This document shows positions 24,501-34,505 of a stretch of 37,491 nucleotides of DNA, one piece after another. This DNA comes from Spirogloea muscicola (taxonomy: Eukaryota; Streptophyta; Zygnematophyceae; Spirogloeales; Spirogloeaceae). The position numbers were made by a program, and so were the translations under genes. The notes under the pieces are model-generated. The model made no database searches. It was not told the origin of the DNA and saw only the letters and a program-made list of their open reading frames with translations. Position 1 is the stretch's first letter, and each line of letters starts with the position of its first letter. The stretch spans positions 1-37,491 of the forward strand of contig WELB01000193.1 of assembly GCA_009602725.1 (NCBI GenBank), written 5' to 3'.

Positions 24501-27166
24501 TGTACTCCGTTTAGATTCTTGCATGAGAACTTAGCAGACAAACCCCGTGTACAGGTATGAGCTAAGCTAAGGTGTTCAAGGCATGCTTTTTGTAATCAAT
24601 GGCCATCATAATCCTTCATAATTTAGAAAGCCTGCAAGTATTCCAGATTTGGGGGGCAGAGCACTCCTGACTGATGCCAGATCTAGCACACTCACAGACT
24701 ATAATGACAGACCCGCCTAGCAAGGTGCTTATTGCTAGCATGAAGATATCGATATGACATGGTATCGCAGCCAGCTTGCCACAAGAAGCAGAGGCAGACC
24801 TCCTCGCAGAGCTGGCAAGGCACGGCACAGAGTGACACTAGAACTGACAATCTGAGGCGAGGGGACTAACAGGATTTGATCACCGACGGCCACAACTGCT
24901 GCAGTCAGGGCGGGGCCGCTGTCTGAGTCCGGCAGGGCAGGGTCCCGCAGCTGGGCGTCGCCATTTGCCACCGGTGTGCACCCAGAGGCCGCCTTCTTGG
25001 CCTTGAGCCTTCCGGCGCGCTCCAGCCGGCCGTCGCGGAGAAGGTATGCAGGCCGGTACTGCGCCTTGATGCTCAGAGCGGCATTGGCATCGGGCGGGAG
25101 ACTGCTGACAGCACTCAGGTCGGCATTGGCGGCCGTTAGCCGCAGCGCCTCGTTTGGCAGCGTATCATGCACGTTGCCAATGCTCGTGTACCTGCAAGCA
25201 CCCAAATAATAAAGTCATGAACTATAATAGATGAAGGACGCAATATGTCATGGAAGTGATGACCAGCAGCAGCTCGGAGGGAAAGTGAGACCAAGTGCAT
25301 CCCTGACTATCAAGTTGTGTCCTACAAGTGCAACGGGTTACATTCTTGTCCCTCAGGTTTCCATGCCAACCACATCATCTATAAGGAGTTGGACTCTTGA
25401 CCTTGCCCTTGTGGGGCTCCACCACCAGGATCTCTTCTTAAGTCACGACATGAGAATCAGAGAAAACCAACTTCATCTTTTGTGACAACCGTGCAGTGTG
25501 ACCGATGCAATTAGAGAAATGAGAGCGATGGAGAGTCTGAGCATAACAACCCGTGGTCATAAAGTTCGCAGTAGGGCGCGCGGCAAGCCAGGACGAAAGC
25601 CCAAATATCTCTGCAGAGTAGGAACACTGTGTCATTTTTTGATTGCTTCCTGATATGCAGTCACCAGCACAACTACAATGATAGCACTGACTCTGTCGGG
25701 ATGGATTGCTTTGGTCCAATTTGACTGGAAGCTGTGAGAGAAGGCAACCTAGTTTGGACCTGCTGCCAGGTGCTTCTCAGAATCGGGACAACACATTGGC
25801 CTTGTGAAGGATCATATTCAGGCCACAATAGACAACAGATTGAGTAGTATGAGTGGAACAAAAGCAATCATCCACCAGATTGCGAACGAGGATTGCCATG
25901 AAGTTGAAGACTAAATGCTGGCACCTGTATGACCAGTTCAGGATGGGGTTGACGCGCATGAATGGCGGCCAGCCCGCGCTGCTCGGCGCAAACACCTCCT
26001 GGCCAACCTGCGCGAGCAGCCAGTGTTGGGGTTGAGGGCCAGGCGTCCATAACACCTTGACAGAGTCTCCTCCGCGCACTTCTCAGACCAATGTAAATAG
26101 TGAGACAAACCCATTTATGTTGCACTTGTGCTAAGTGTTGGATGATGCAGATGGGTTATGCTGATGGTGGCATGCTCACAGCATTGGGGTCCGACAGGCG
26201 CGTGCCTAGGAAGATGGCTTTGATCGGCTTCTCCCTGAGCAGCACCTCCAGGCCGGCTTTGAAGTCTAGCCGCAGCACGTCAAGCTCCAGATTGTATCTG
26301 CATACCAGCATCAATCTGATCACTTTTCAATAATGGCCTATACTAAATGGACTGAGAACGTCCTGAGCACCAAAGAGGTTGTGGGAAAATGCACAATATG
26401 CATGAGACAATCGCTCCAGCCTGGTTCTTACAGTACAGAAATGGTACTTCAGAATGCGTCAACTATTAGTCAGACATTAATGTTTTAGTATGTAATGCAC
26501 AGGCCTTCCGGCACTCAGCTGGTCAACACCTCCTTGGCTCTGTCAGCTTACTCTCTGGCAGTGGCCAGCGTGAAGGCGTTGATTTCAGGAAACGCATCGG
26601 GCGACTCGAAGAAGATGGTGCGGATGCGGTGCACCAGCCGGCCGCGCCCAAAGTCGTTGAGCGCCGCAGGGTCGCCGAGCGTCTGCTCGCTCGCTGCGTA
26701 CCCGGCTCGGAGGAGGTGCAGCAGGACCTGCGGTTGACGAGCAGGCGGGCCTCACTTTGCTGTCCATTGGCCGTCACTTAAGAGACTTAAGCGGCATTAT
26801 CATGTGTCTAGCGACAAGCATCTCCAACAGCTCTAGCTGAGGCGCACCGTTGAGTCTTTGCCGCCATTGAAGCTGAATGCCACGCCGGCAAACCTGAGAC
26901 AATGCACAACCGACGCTGCGATTAGTCTACCGAAATCAATCTTTCTAAACTTCGTCTACAAAGATTCTTGGACTTAAAGATGACCGAAAGTGCTTAGGCA
27001 TGCTCATGGAAAGTGTGACCTGTTCCGAAATTAATCTAAGAAAGTGTATGGGACGGAGAGCTCACGAGTAGAGCGCGAGGGTGCGCTCGACCACGGCCAT
27101 GGCCTGCCGGAACTTGGCCTGCAGGCGGACGTCGCCGGATGCCTCCACCGCCCGCGTAACGTCCAT
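21577..27166 (-). CDS. FAD synthase-like protein (PAPS-reductase-type plus MoaB/Mog-type domains)
   Basis: Predicted to transfer AMP from ATP to FMN, making FAD. Sixteen exons (5' to 3'): 27166-27066, 26893-26848, 26727-26552, 26297-26180, 26007-25925, 25610-25551, 25191-24871, 24410-24314, 24109-24059, 23747-23667, 23416-23345, 23092-23030, 22795-22649, 22269-22212, 21943-21873, 21654-21577. All phases agree, giving 540 residues. The N-terminal PAPS-reductase-like domain has the PP-loop-like FSFNGGKDST (about 40-49), FFESPDAFPEINAF, KAIFLGTRLSDP and GWPPFMRVNPILNWSYR. A middle segment, YTSIGNVHDTLPNEAL then AYLLRDGRLERAGR, links to a MoaB/Mog-like domain starting at AAVVAVGDQIL and including FVTGGVGLTYCDVTIAGVA. 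This order matches the plant protein family represented by Arabidopsis At5g03430. ATG 27166 was chosen because the first 34 residues fit that family; an in-frame ATG at 27244 would add 26 residues. The last intron holds telomere-like repeats. Confidence 0.93.
21783..21862. repeat. Telomere-like TTTAGGG variants in FAD synthase last intron
   Basis: About nine imperfect units in one orientation, ending in two better ones (CAGGGTTTAGGGTTTAGG). The array lies in the intron between exons 21943-21873 and 21654-21577. Confidence 0.75.
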
Positions 27167-27650
27167 GGCTGCCGCCGCTCCAACCCCACGTTGGCGCAGC
27201 AGCCTCCTCGCGCTTCTGGGCTTCTGGGTTTGGCTCGGGTCCACTCAGTAACCGCCACCGGGGCTGCCGCAGGGCTGGCCGCCAGCTTCAAGGGCGATCC
27301 TGGCCTGCCCGCCGGCCTCTGCTTGGCGGCCAGGCGGCAGTGGCTGATGGCTGCTGCAGCGCAGCTGGAGCGGCGGCCGCCGAGGAAATGGCCTGGGAGG
27401 CAGAGCAGGGGCTGATGAGATGATGCCTGGGACTGCGGAGCTTTGGGGTTGGGGGTTGGAAGAGGGAGAGGAGGCGGGGGGGGGAGGGGTGGAGGAGAGA
27501 GAGAGGCGCTTGGGGTGGGGGCTGGCGGGGCAGCCTGCAGCTGCAAGGCAAGGCGCGCCGGGGGGGGGCCCGCGCACCTGCGGGTCCTCCCACCTTCCCC
27601 AGTCCCGCTCCCGTCGCCTTCAGTCCTTCCACACGGAGACAAAGGGCTTT
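27167..27650. other. GC-rich 5' flank of FAD synthase gene
   Basis: Strongly G-rich or C-rich stretches (for example 27470-27520 and 27555-27575) upstream of the minus-strand start. The Pro/Ser/Arg-rich open frames over it look like composition artefacts. No TATA box is obvious. Confidence 0.4.
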
Positions 27651-27654
27651 TCCC

Positions 27655-28020
27655 GGCCCCAGTCGGACCTTGTCACTTCTTTTCGGGCTGGCTGTTCACA
27701 CAGCCCTCGCCCCCTTTGCTGCGAGCTACTCCGACCTGATGTTGCTCACTCGCGGGTACAGAGCTTCCCCTCCTGCATCGTCTTGTGTTTTGTAGTGTTT
27801 TGAGGTGTAGTGCCCCTGCCTCTGGCTCTGGCCAGGGGACCCACTTCCAGGAGCCTAGCTTCTCTGACCTGCAGAGGTCTATGGCCCGCGCGCTGCACCT
27901 GCGTGCCGGCAGAGCCCTCGCTGCTGCCTCTGGCTTTGGCCGGGGGACCCACTTCCAGGAGCCTAGCTTCTCTGACCTGAGGCTGTTTAGCAGGGGTTAC
28001 TGAGTAATACGTAGCTGCTT
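27655..28020 (+). repeat. Peptide-bearing repeat with internal tandem duplication
   Basis: 27660-27720 is a diverged hairpin core (TTCTTTTCGGGCTGGCTG). 27725-27795 matches 12095-12180. 27785-28003 is an open frame ending in LRLFSRGY-stop that contains SMARALHLRAGRALAAASGF. A block of about 45 bases with GGGGACCCACTTCCAGGAGC and CTAGCTTCTCTGACCT occurs twice, at about 27832-27872 and 27942-27980, giving two copies of GTHFQEPSFSDL. Confidence 0.8.
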
Positions 28021-28054
28021 TGTTTCTCGTTGTGAGCGCTTCCCCTGGCCCCCC

Positions 28055-28250
28055 TTCTCGTACTTTGTTCCTTCTTTTCTGGGCTGGCTATTCCAGCCCC
28101 TATCCTCAATGGGCGAGCCCTTTCTTCTCTGAGGTGTAGTCCTTTTCGGCACCTCTTTCTTTGGCTTTGGACATTGTCCATCCTTTTTGGGCTAGCATTG
28201 CCAGCCCCTCTTCTCTTATGGGCGAGCACTTCCTTTGGGAGAACCAACTT
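28055..28250 (+). repeat. Two minus-sense palindromic elements
   Basis: 28068-28120 (TTTTCTGGGCTGGCTATTCC, then AGCCCC and GGGCGAGC) and 28168-28230 (TGTCCATCCTTTTTGGGC, then GCCAGCCCC and GGGCGAGCAC). A further partial copy, CCAGCCCCTCTTTTCTGTGG, lies at 28499-28520. Confidence 0.8.
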
Positions 28251-28319
28251 TCTCACTTTGAGTCTTTTCTTTCACCCCGTTTCTTTCACCCCTTTGTGCA
28301 TTAGCCCAGGCTAGTGGCT

Positions 28320-28480
28320 TCCGTGGTGGTGGTTTGGCGCCTCAGTATAGCTTGTCAGACATGCATGTGCTTACTCGGGAATATTTGGTGTCCCCCTTAG
28401 CCAGTTAAAAGGACATTTGTAATGCTAGAATTGGCCTCCCTTTCAATTTCATGCGCACCGCGCTCCTTCTCTCTCTTTGC
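28320..28480 (+). repeat. Dispersed repeat, copy without hairpin insertion
   Basis: Ordered words: GGTGGTTTGGCGCCTCAGTA, GACATGCATGTGCTTACTCG, GTCCCCCTTAGCCAG, GGACATTTGTAATG, TTGGCCTCCCTTTCAATTTC. The reverse strand of 34740-35060 contains all of them in the same order, but with a 148-base insertion. Confidence 0.85.
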
Positions 28481-28519
28481 GAGAGCCACTGTCTTTTCCC
28501 AGCCCCTCTTTTCTGTGGG

Positions 28520-29053
28520 CGAGCAGTTTCTTCTCTCCCCCGCCCCTCGCACCCCCACCTGTCCCAGCGCTGCCCATGGCGACCCGACGTCGCCATCGCC
28601 GCCAGTCGCCATTGCCGTTACCATCGCCGGGCCGCTGCTGTCGGCACGCGCGTGTGCTAGGCGCCGGCACTGCCAGTCAGTGCCAGTCAGTGCGCACCCA
28701 TGTTCAACATCGACTAGACTCGGCGTTCTCATGTAAGTCGCCGTGTGCATGCACCTGGGATCGAGAACGACTATTGAATGCTTGCAAGACTTGGCGAGGA
28801 CATGTCGCGTGTCGCCATGGCGCTTGGCCTGAAGTGCGCGGAGAGCGCCGCCGCCCGGCCTTCTGCCAACCGTTTGTTGAACATCTGGGCCTCAGCTAAC
28901 GACTTCCTAGTCGGCATTCTAATAGCACAGGCACCTTGGCAGTGCCTTATCGACTCAAAGTACGGGTCAAGCAAGGCCTCATTGCCTGTTTAGTCAGCTC
29001 ACCGACCTGATCAGGCTGAGCCCCTCAATTCCAGCAATTGCAGCGTGTTGGTA
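28520..29053. other. Intergenic, no recognised gene
   Basis: An open frame on each strand spans about 28771-28993, but neither shows a domain or convincing splice context. A short tandem TGCCAGTCAG repeat lies at 28670-28690. I make no gene call. Confidence 0.4.
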
Positions 29054-30394
29054 TCAGCTCATTGCCAGGTCGCCAATGTAGAACAGCTCGATGTGATCGA
29101 AGACGCGCGATGGGTGCTGTGGCCTGCTTGCACGGCAGCATTTGATAAGGCCTTTGGAGAGATCAGTAATAGCAAATTTGTGTGCAATGTTGGCGGCTCG
29201 GCTGCCAACCCGTGGAAGCCAGTGGTGGCGTCGCCGCCAGCGTGCGCCAGGATGGTGTCGCCGCCGGGGTGCTCCTCGATGTACTCTGTCACGTCGTAGA
29301 CCTGCACCAGGTCGTTATGGAGATAGATTGGGATCTCAATTTTTAGTACTGCAACTTGGAAATAGTGGAGTTCGGTCAGAAGAGAGACTAAGGTCGCAAC
29401 CACCCTCCAAAGAATGAGCAGAAGTATTGTATCATGTAGACGTCTATCCAGGTATGATCACTTGACGAAAAGTGATGAATAAAGGTCAAAGCACTAAGAA
29501 TGTGCTAGAATGCAGCTTCCAGTGTTCACAGACTGGCACACTATATCAAGCCATATCTCGCTCACCTTCTTAGACATACATACGGTATGATTCTGAGACC
29601 ATAGATATAGCAGAATGGATGGTCTACTGAACCCTCAAGAAGACTAAGTCTCATGCGGCAGCTCACCTTGCCGCCGACAATGATCCAGGCGTCGTCGGGG
29701 GCTGCGTGCCGCGCCACCTCCTGCGCCGTGAATGTGGCAGCCGCCTTCTGGCCCAGCGAGCTCAGCGAAGTATCAGCAGCGGCAACCGCGGCGGCATCGC
29801 CAACGGCATCAACAGCAGGAGTACGTACATTGGCAATCGGGTAAAAGTCAGAGCTCCATGTAAACGTCGCTTCCAGCTACCGGTCAGCGGCAGTGCAAGG
29901 TGGCGCTACCGCGTACCTTCTGGGCCTTGCTCGCAGCCTCTGGCAGTCCCGAGGTGCCGTGCTGGACTGGAAAACGCAGCGCAAGGTGGCTCGCGTCAGA
30001 GAGCAGCTGCAGCAGCTAGTACAGCAAACTCTTTAGTATTAGCTCGAGCACCCAACAAACCTGACCTTAAGTAATCAACTTCAGCTTGATCTAAGCTGGG
30101 TTTGAGCCTCGAGACCAGCATTTGGTCCCTTACGCGGTGACAAGGTTTAGGTTTTTGGGTTCAGGTCTCAAGGTTTAGAATTTAGGTTAAGGTATTAGGA
30201 CAGGGGTTGGTTAACAGCGGCAGCATCAGTGGCAGCGGCAGTGGCAGCAGCAGGGCTGGCATTTCAGCCAGAGCTCGGGGGGCTCTGCACAATAGCTGAC
30301 CTGGCCGTCGGCGGAGGCGCCAGCACTGCAGGAGTGCGGCGACCAGGACGACGGCCAGCGCCGCCACCCACGTGGCCGGCAGCTCCGGCAGCAT
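29054..30394 (-). CDS. CB5LP: N-terminally anchored cytochrome b5-like protein
   Basis: Membrane-anchored haem protein for electron transfer, of the plant CB5LP type (anchor at the N-terminus, not the C-terminus). Three certain exons: one ending at 29667 (contains FTAQEVARHAAPDDAWIIVGG), 29301-29210 (VYDVTEYIEEHPGGDTILAH) and 29123-29054 (PQHPSRVFDHIELFYIGDL, TGA stop). They join in phase. The haem-ligand histidines are those of HPGGD and of the FHGPQH segment. A likely first exon, 30394-30301, starts MLPELPATW, gives a hydrophobic span (AALAVVLVAALLQCW) and ends in a basic RLRRRP stop-transfer signal. It ends in phase 1 and fits an acceptor near 29872, but that junction is not certain. The 29667 exon also contains a long Ala/Asp-rich linker. 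The introns hold telomere-like motifs (30142-30200). Confidence 0.83.
30140..30202. repeat. Telomere-like GGTTTAG variants
   Basis: Imperfect units such as AAGGTTTAGGTTTTTGGG and GAATTTAGGTTAAGG, within an intron of the cytochrome b5-like gene. Confidence 0.6.
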
Positions 30395-30475
30395 CTGGCG
30401 GAACCAACGCCCGCGCCAATGATGCCAACGTCGCTACTGCAGCCGCTCCACGCAGCGAACTGGGCACTCGACCAT

Positions 30476-30540
30476 TGACTTTAGGGTTTGGTTTTAGATT
30501 CTAGGATATAGGGTTTCAAGTTTAGGTTGTAGGATTTCTG
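30476..30540. repeat. Telomere-like TTTAGGG variants
   Basis: GACTTTAGGGTTTGGTTTTA, followed by GGATATAGGGTTTC and AGTTTAGGTTGTAGG, upstream of the cytochrome b5-like start. An opposite-orientation cluster (TAGACCCTAACCCTAGCCCT) lies nearby at 30670-30692. Confidence 0.65.
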
Positions 30541-30954
30541 GCGCTGCAATCGCCGGCTGTGGCTGTGGGCGGCGCTGGGCGCTCCGGAGGCGTCCGCAGC
30601 CAAGCGCTACTGCGGGCAATGGCGCCGGCCTCGCAAGCTGTAGTGGGTCCAAGTCGCCAATAGCGAGCCCTAGACCCTAACCCTAGCCCTAAACGTCGCC
30701 GGCGCCGGCGCACGCGGGACGCTCGACACGTGGCGCTTCGGGCTTCTCTGGGCAGGCAGGCAACTTTCAGTGGTGGTTAGCGGCCGCGGGTCAGGCCAGC
30801 CACTGGCCTGTGGAGGCGGACCTTCGATAGTGACCGCAGCCTCGGCAGGTTGTTATTAAGTTCTCTCTAACTCCGGGTCGTGCCGTCTTGGCAGCACGGC
30901 ATGAACTCTGGCAGAACCGTGCTCTCCTTAGCTGCTGGTGAGTTAGCGAGGACG

Positions 30955-31118
30955 CAGCCGCTTACCCCAGCAGCCGAGGTTGCGCCACGTCGGAGTATCC
31001 AGCTAAGTGGGGCGAGCCAAGTGGCAGGTCCGAGGGGATACAAATCGGTGAAGAAATGCAGCGGCGGTTCATGCAGTACAAAGCCGTTACCAGCGAAATC
31101 AGCTCACGGCTCCATTCA
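30955..31118 (+). CDS. Possible short terminal exon (unidentified)
   Basis: On the plus strand, a frame entered after an acceptor-like CCCCAG (about 30969) reads ATSEYPAKWGEPSGRSEG, then GEEMQRRFMQYKAVTSEISS and RLHSV-stop. Its composition (Glu, Lys, Gln, amphipathic) is more protein-like than most chance frames here. A possible first exon, MNSGRTVLSLAA, ends at GTGAGT near 30940, but the intron between would be only about 30 bases and the phase does not fit. The minus strand is also open (TEWSRELISLVTALYCMN). I recognise neither. Confidence 0.2.
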
Positions 31119-31456
31119 GTGTAGCCGAGCGGCTCTGCCCTCCGGCTAAACCCATGCACGCCCCGGGGATTGCGGCGCGCCCCGCGGCGCCGGCCCCGGC
31201 GGGCCTCGCGGCGGCGGCGGNTTCACCTCCTCGATGACTCCCCGCCCCTTCTCTGCATGTACCGCCACCTTGATCTCCACCGGCAGCTGCAAAGGTGGCC
31301 ACACCGCGGCACAAGAGGAGAGTCAACGGCAGCAGAAGGCCCACCAGCACTGCCGTTAGCGCTGGCTGTTGAGTGATCAAGCTGCAAGCGCAGCACGGCC
31401 TCCCTGCATTGACGGCTACTGCAGTACTCGCTGGTGAGGGGGCAGCCGCTGCTCAC

Positions 31457-32000
31457 CTCGAACTCGGCCTTGCAGTAAGCCTGGAGCCGCGTGATGGCCG
31501 GCAGCACCGCCGGCTGGACGTGCGCTGCCAGGCTGGCGGCTCTGGCGTGCGCGGCGCCGCCGCCTTTGGGCGAGGTCCCATCCACTGCGACGCCGCCGCA
31601 GGCCGCAGCCGTCAGCTCCTGACGAGCCACCGCCGTGGAGGCCCCACAGGCGCTGACGCCGAAGCATGCAGGCGTAGCGGCAGCGGAGGAGCTCGCCGCC
31701 AGAGCGGCAGTGGGGCATCGGCCGTCGGCGGCTTGCGGCAGGACGTAGTGGAGATGGTGTAGACGGAACAGAGTGGGCATTGGGTAATGGAGAGCCTGAG
31801 GCAAAGCACATCGACAGGTGTACATGACCTGTTGCTAGAGACAGAGAGGGGGGACGGCGCGGCTCTCACGGGCGGCGGGCGGAGGCGGCGGCGGCGGCGG
31901 CGGCGGCGGAGGCGGCGCCGAACCCGTACTCGGCGGCCTTCTCGGCGGCCGCGGCGCTGACTTTCGCCAAGTCCCTCGGCAGATCCAACGTCATTCTCAT
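31457..32000 (-). CDS. Hypothetical protein, partial exon model
   Basis: Two minus-strand exons join in phase: 32000-31870 (MRMTLDLPRDLAKVSAAAAE, then EYGFGAAS and a poly-Ala run, donor GTGAGA) and 31652-31457 (ACGASTAVARQELTAAAC to LPAITRLQAYCKAEFE, donor GTGAGC). Two continuations are possible: an exon from 31365 with a hydrophobic span (ALTAVLVGLLLPLTLLL), or an exon starting LPVEIKVAVHAEKGRG after TTTGCAG (about 31287). Both are phase-compatible. An unresolved base at 31221 and a GC-rich run obscure the rest. The family is not recognised. Ala-rich composition makes false coding signal a real risk. Confidence 0.35.
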
Positions 32001-32127
32001 CGCGTGAGCCGCCTCAGTCCCAGTTTCGGTTAACCCGCCAGTAATCACCCCTGCTTGCATAATCGATGCATTAGCTGCTGTATATTTCTCAATTATGCAG
32101 GTAATTAGCAACTGCTGTGGCATCTGC

Positions 32128-32162
32128 TAAACCTAACCCTAAACCCCAAATTCTAAACTCGG
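32128..32162. repeat. Telomere-like CCCTAAA motif
   Basis: CTAAACCTAACCCTAAACCC followed by CAAATTCTAAAC is one of the better-preserved short arrays in the window, adjacent to the tRNA-like element. Confidence 0.65.
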
Positions 32163-32231
32163 CTGTGTGGTCCAGATGGGATCGGGTGGCTCCCAACTTA
32201 ACGGTAAATAGAGCCAAAAAATCATAATTAA

Positions 32232-32313
32232 GCAGAAGGGGGATTCGAACTCCCAACATACAAATTATCATTCCGTCGTCCAGACTCTTAAGCTGATAAG
32301 ACTTTGCACCACC
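32232..32313 (-). ncRNA. tRNA-like sequence / SINE-type element
   Basis: The minus strand begins GGTGGTGCAAAGTC and ends with GGGAGTTCGAATCCCCC, a good T-arm and RNA polymerase III B-box (GTTCGAATCC). The 82-base length and a long middle arm resemble a Leu/Ser-class tRNA. However, the anticodon stem around CTTAAGA pairs poorly, the A-box is weak and the acceptor ends do not pair. It is therefore more likely a tRNA-derived pseudogene or SINE than a working tRNA. Confidence 0.5.
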
Positions 32314-32347
32314 AATTGTGATATGGTGGATCGAATAATGTGGGCAG

Positions 32348-33781
32348 GCACTCGGCGGGGGCCCCGATCGCGGCGCAGGCGTACCTCCTGGACCCGGGGC
32401 GCTTCGCTGCCATGGTGCTGGTGGCGCCGGCCCTCACGGCGCCGCTCCGCCGGACCCAGTCCGAGGAGGAGCGCGACCGGCGCGCCTCGCAGAGCCCGAG
32501 CTTCGACTGGCGCAACCCACTTCGCTCCGCCGCCTTGGCCGTGGGCTGGCTGCTGGGCCGCGCGAGGGCCTTCTTCGGGGCCGTGGCGCGCGCGGTCAAG
32601 CGGCAGCTCCGCCGGCTCGCCGTCGCCTTCCTGGGCTCCCGCCCGGGCCTCGTCCTGGTTTGTGCAATGCCGGGACCTTTCATTGTTTACTTAGACCTTA
32701 ATTGCATCACTAAGAGTGGTAGATAGAGTCTAAAAGTCCTGTCTAAACTTCCCTACAGCATTCCTGCAGGAGCCGAGAGTTCCTAGACTTGCTCACGCAT
32801 ATATAGAAGACAGCAAAGTTCCTTCTAATTGGGAAAAGTATAGCAGTCAGTCCTCATAGCTGCCGCTTGACAAGGTGTGGAAGCACGTTGCTGCTGGCGC
32901 CAGGTACGGATGGCGATGAACCGGTTTGGGCTGGCGGGCGTGCGCAACGCCTGGCACGACCCTGCAGGCGTCGACGCGGACGTCATTGAGGGCTACACCA
33001 AGGTGCATGGCAGTGCAGCGCACCCCGCTTCCCACCGATGTCACCTGCTCTGCGTCTCAATTTCACAACTTCACAAACTTGTTCAAGTCGTTGGACTATC
33101 AAAAGTCTCTGAAGGCAAGAAGAATTGCTTAGCTTCTTTAGAACCTCAGGCAAGAAGCAGGTAGGCGTGCATGGGTTGACATTCTTTAGCCAGCTCAAAA
33201 GCAATTGAGCACGATTGTTACTGGACGGTCTGACGACTGACAACTCACGCTTGACCTTGGGCTGCTGCCACTTGTAGCCGCTGCGGTGCCGTGACTGGGA
33301 CACCGCGCTGATGGAGTACGTTTCTGCCAGCTTCAGCGGCTCCACCGACGCTGAGAAGCCCGTGCGGCAGCGCCTGCACGAGATCACCTGCCCAGGTGCT
33401 CAAAGTCTGCTGGACGCGCCGTGGCACTGTTCTGAGGTTTGGGTTAGCAGGCTCGTCTTGCAGGCATGGCTGCTGCAGCTGCATCCGCATGTACGAACTT
33501 AACATTGAGCCCACAAATTGTTGGCAGTGTTGGTGCTGACGGGTGCGAGCGACCGCCTTGTGCCGGTGTGGAACTCGCGCCGCCTCGCGGAGGCTCTCCC
33601 GAACGGCTGCTTCAGAGTCATTGAGAAGTGCGGGCACGTACCCCATGAGGAGCGGCCCGACGAGTTTGTGACAGCCGTCAAGGAGTTTGTTAGCGATGTT
33701 TTGAGTGGAAGCTTTAGTGTGACACGTGACGGAGATACTGGACTGCAGCGTGGAGACTGGATGATGCCACAGATGGCTTGA
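32348..33781 (+). CDS. Alpha/beta hydrolase (At3g10840-like), N-terminal part not found
   Basis: Serine hydrolase of unknown substrate, probably plastid- or membrane-associated in plants. Five exons join in phase: 32348-32657, 32904-33002, 33278-33395, 33528-33781 (TGA), the first beginning one base before the HSAG codons. The nucleophile elbow is (G)HSAGAP. The acid is in LTGASDRLVPVW and the histidine in EKCGHVPHEERPDEF, so a full Ser-Asp-His triad is present. A basic, tryptophan-containing cap segment follows the nucleophile, then VRMAMNRFGLAGVRNAW and EGYTK-PLRCRDWDTALMEYV, which match the plant family closely. The family normally has about 150 or more residues before the elbow, with an oxyanion HGF motif. 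I found no such exon upstream in the window; a tRNA-like element lies 35 bases before the acceptor. Either the 5' exons are too divergent to see, or the gene is broken or misassembled. Confidence 0.85.
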
Positions 33782-34330
33782 CTTTCTACACTCTGCCTTG
33801 GACTTTTGCAAGCCCTTTCGACAGATGTTCTCATATTATTTGCCTTCACAAGTTGGCAAAGCCCTTCCAACATGTCACAAATCTTAATGTTTATTGTTCT
33901 TTTCAATGTCTGCTTACAATCGCCTTTGCTGAGATCTTAATATACCCAATAATACCTTAGTTGCCATTGACTAAATACACAATCATTCTTCAACATTGTA
34001 GGAAGATTCTTACAAACCCAGTAACAAACTGCAAATCCAGTATCTTAGACAGAGTTTAGAAAGTTTGTGTGACCTCTGATGGCAACATATGAATGATTAT
34101 GGAGGGTGCAGTGTTTGACATTATATTCTATGTACTAATTAAGAAATATTGTGGAAGCTCTGATGGCAATGTAATGTGTGGATGGGGCAGTGATTGTTAA
34201 TGTTTCTTGAGATGTTTGTGATGTTTTGACAGATAGATTTTTCAAGCAACAATGCGACAGAGTTTGAAGGGGGTTAGTAGTGGTTGTCATCTAGGTTCTG
34301 AGGGCTCACTACAATCATAGGCTCAGTCAA
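33782..34330. other. AT-rich 3' flank, no gene seen
   Basis: The AT content is much higher than in the gene-bearing part. Two diverged direct repeats sit at about 34072-34120 and 34157-34200 (CTCTGATGGCAA followed by AATG...GGATGGGGCAG or GGAGGGTGCAG). No exon was recognised. Confidence 0.5.
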
Positions 34331-34504
34331 GTAGGAATGTTCACATATCAGATATCTCTAAGAAGTGGGGCATACTCTCTTGATTGTTAGAAAAAATATA
34401 AGTTGTGGAGGTGAGTTGAGTATTCAATATACAGATTGAATAAATAGTTAGATATTGAAGTTTGCCCCACTTCTTAGAAATATCTGATAAGTGAACATTC
34501 CTAC
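34331..34504. mobile_element. Foldback element with 42-bp inverted repeats
   Basis: 34331-34372 and 34463-34504 are reverse complements at 40 of 42 positions (ends GTAGGAATGTTCAC and GTGAACATTCCTAC), separated by a 90-base loop. Transcription through it would give a long near-perfect hairpin. This fits a MITE-like foldback transposon remnant or a hairpin RNA precursor. No open frame or obvious target-site duplication was seen. Confidence 0.85.
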
Positions 34505-34505
34505 T

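Noticed and set aside
27031-27642. 203-codon minus-strand frame, Pro/Ser/Arg-rich
   Set aside because: It runs through the GC-rich 5' flank of FAD synthase in a different frame; no domain is visible.
32232-32313. A functional tRNA-Leu gene
   Set aside because: The T-arm is good but the acceptor stem does not pair and the anticodon stem is poor, so a tRNA-derived element is more likely.
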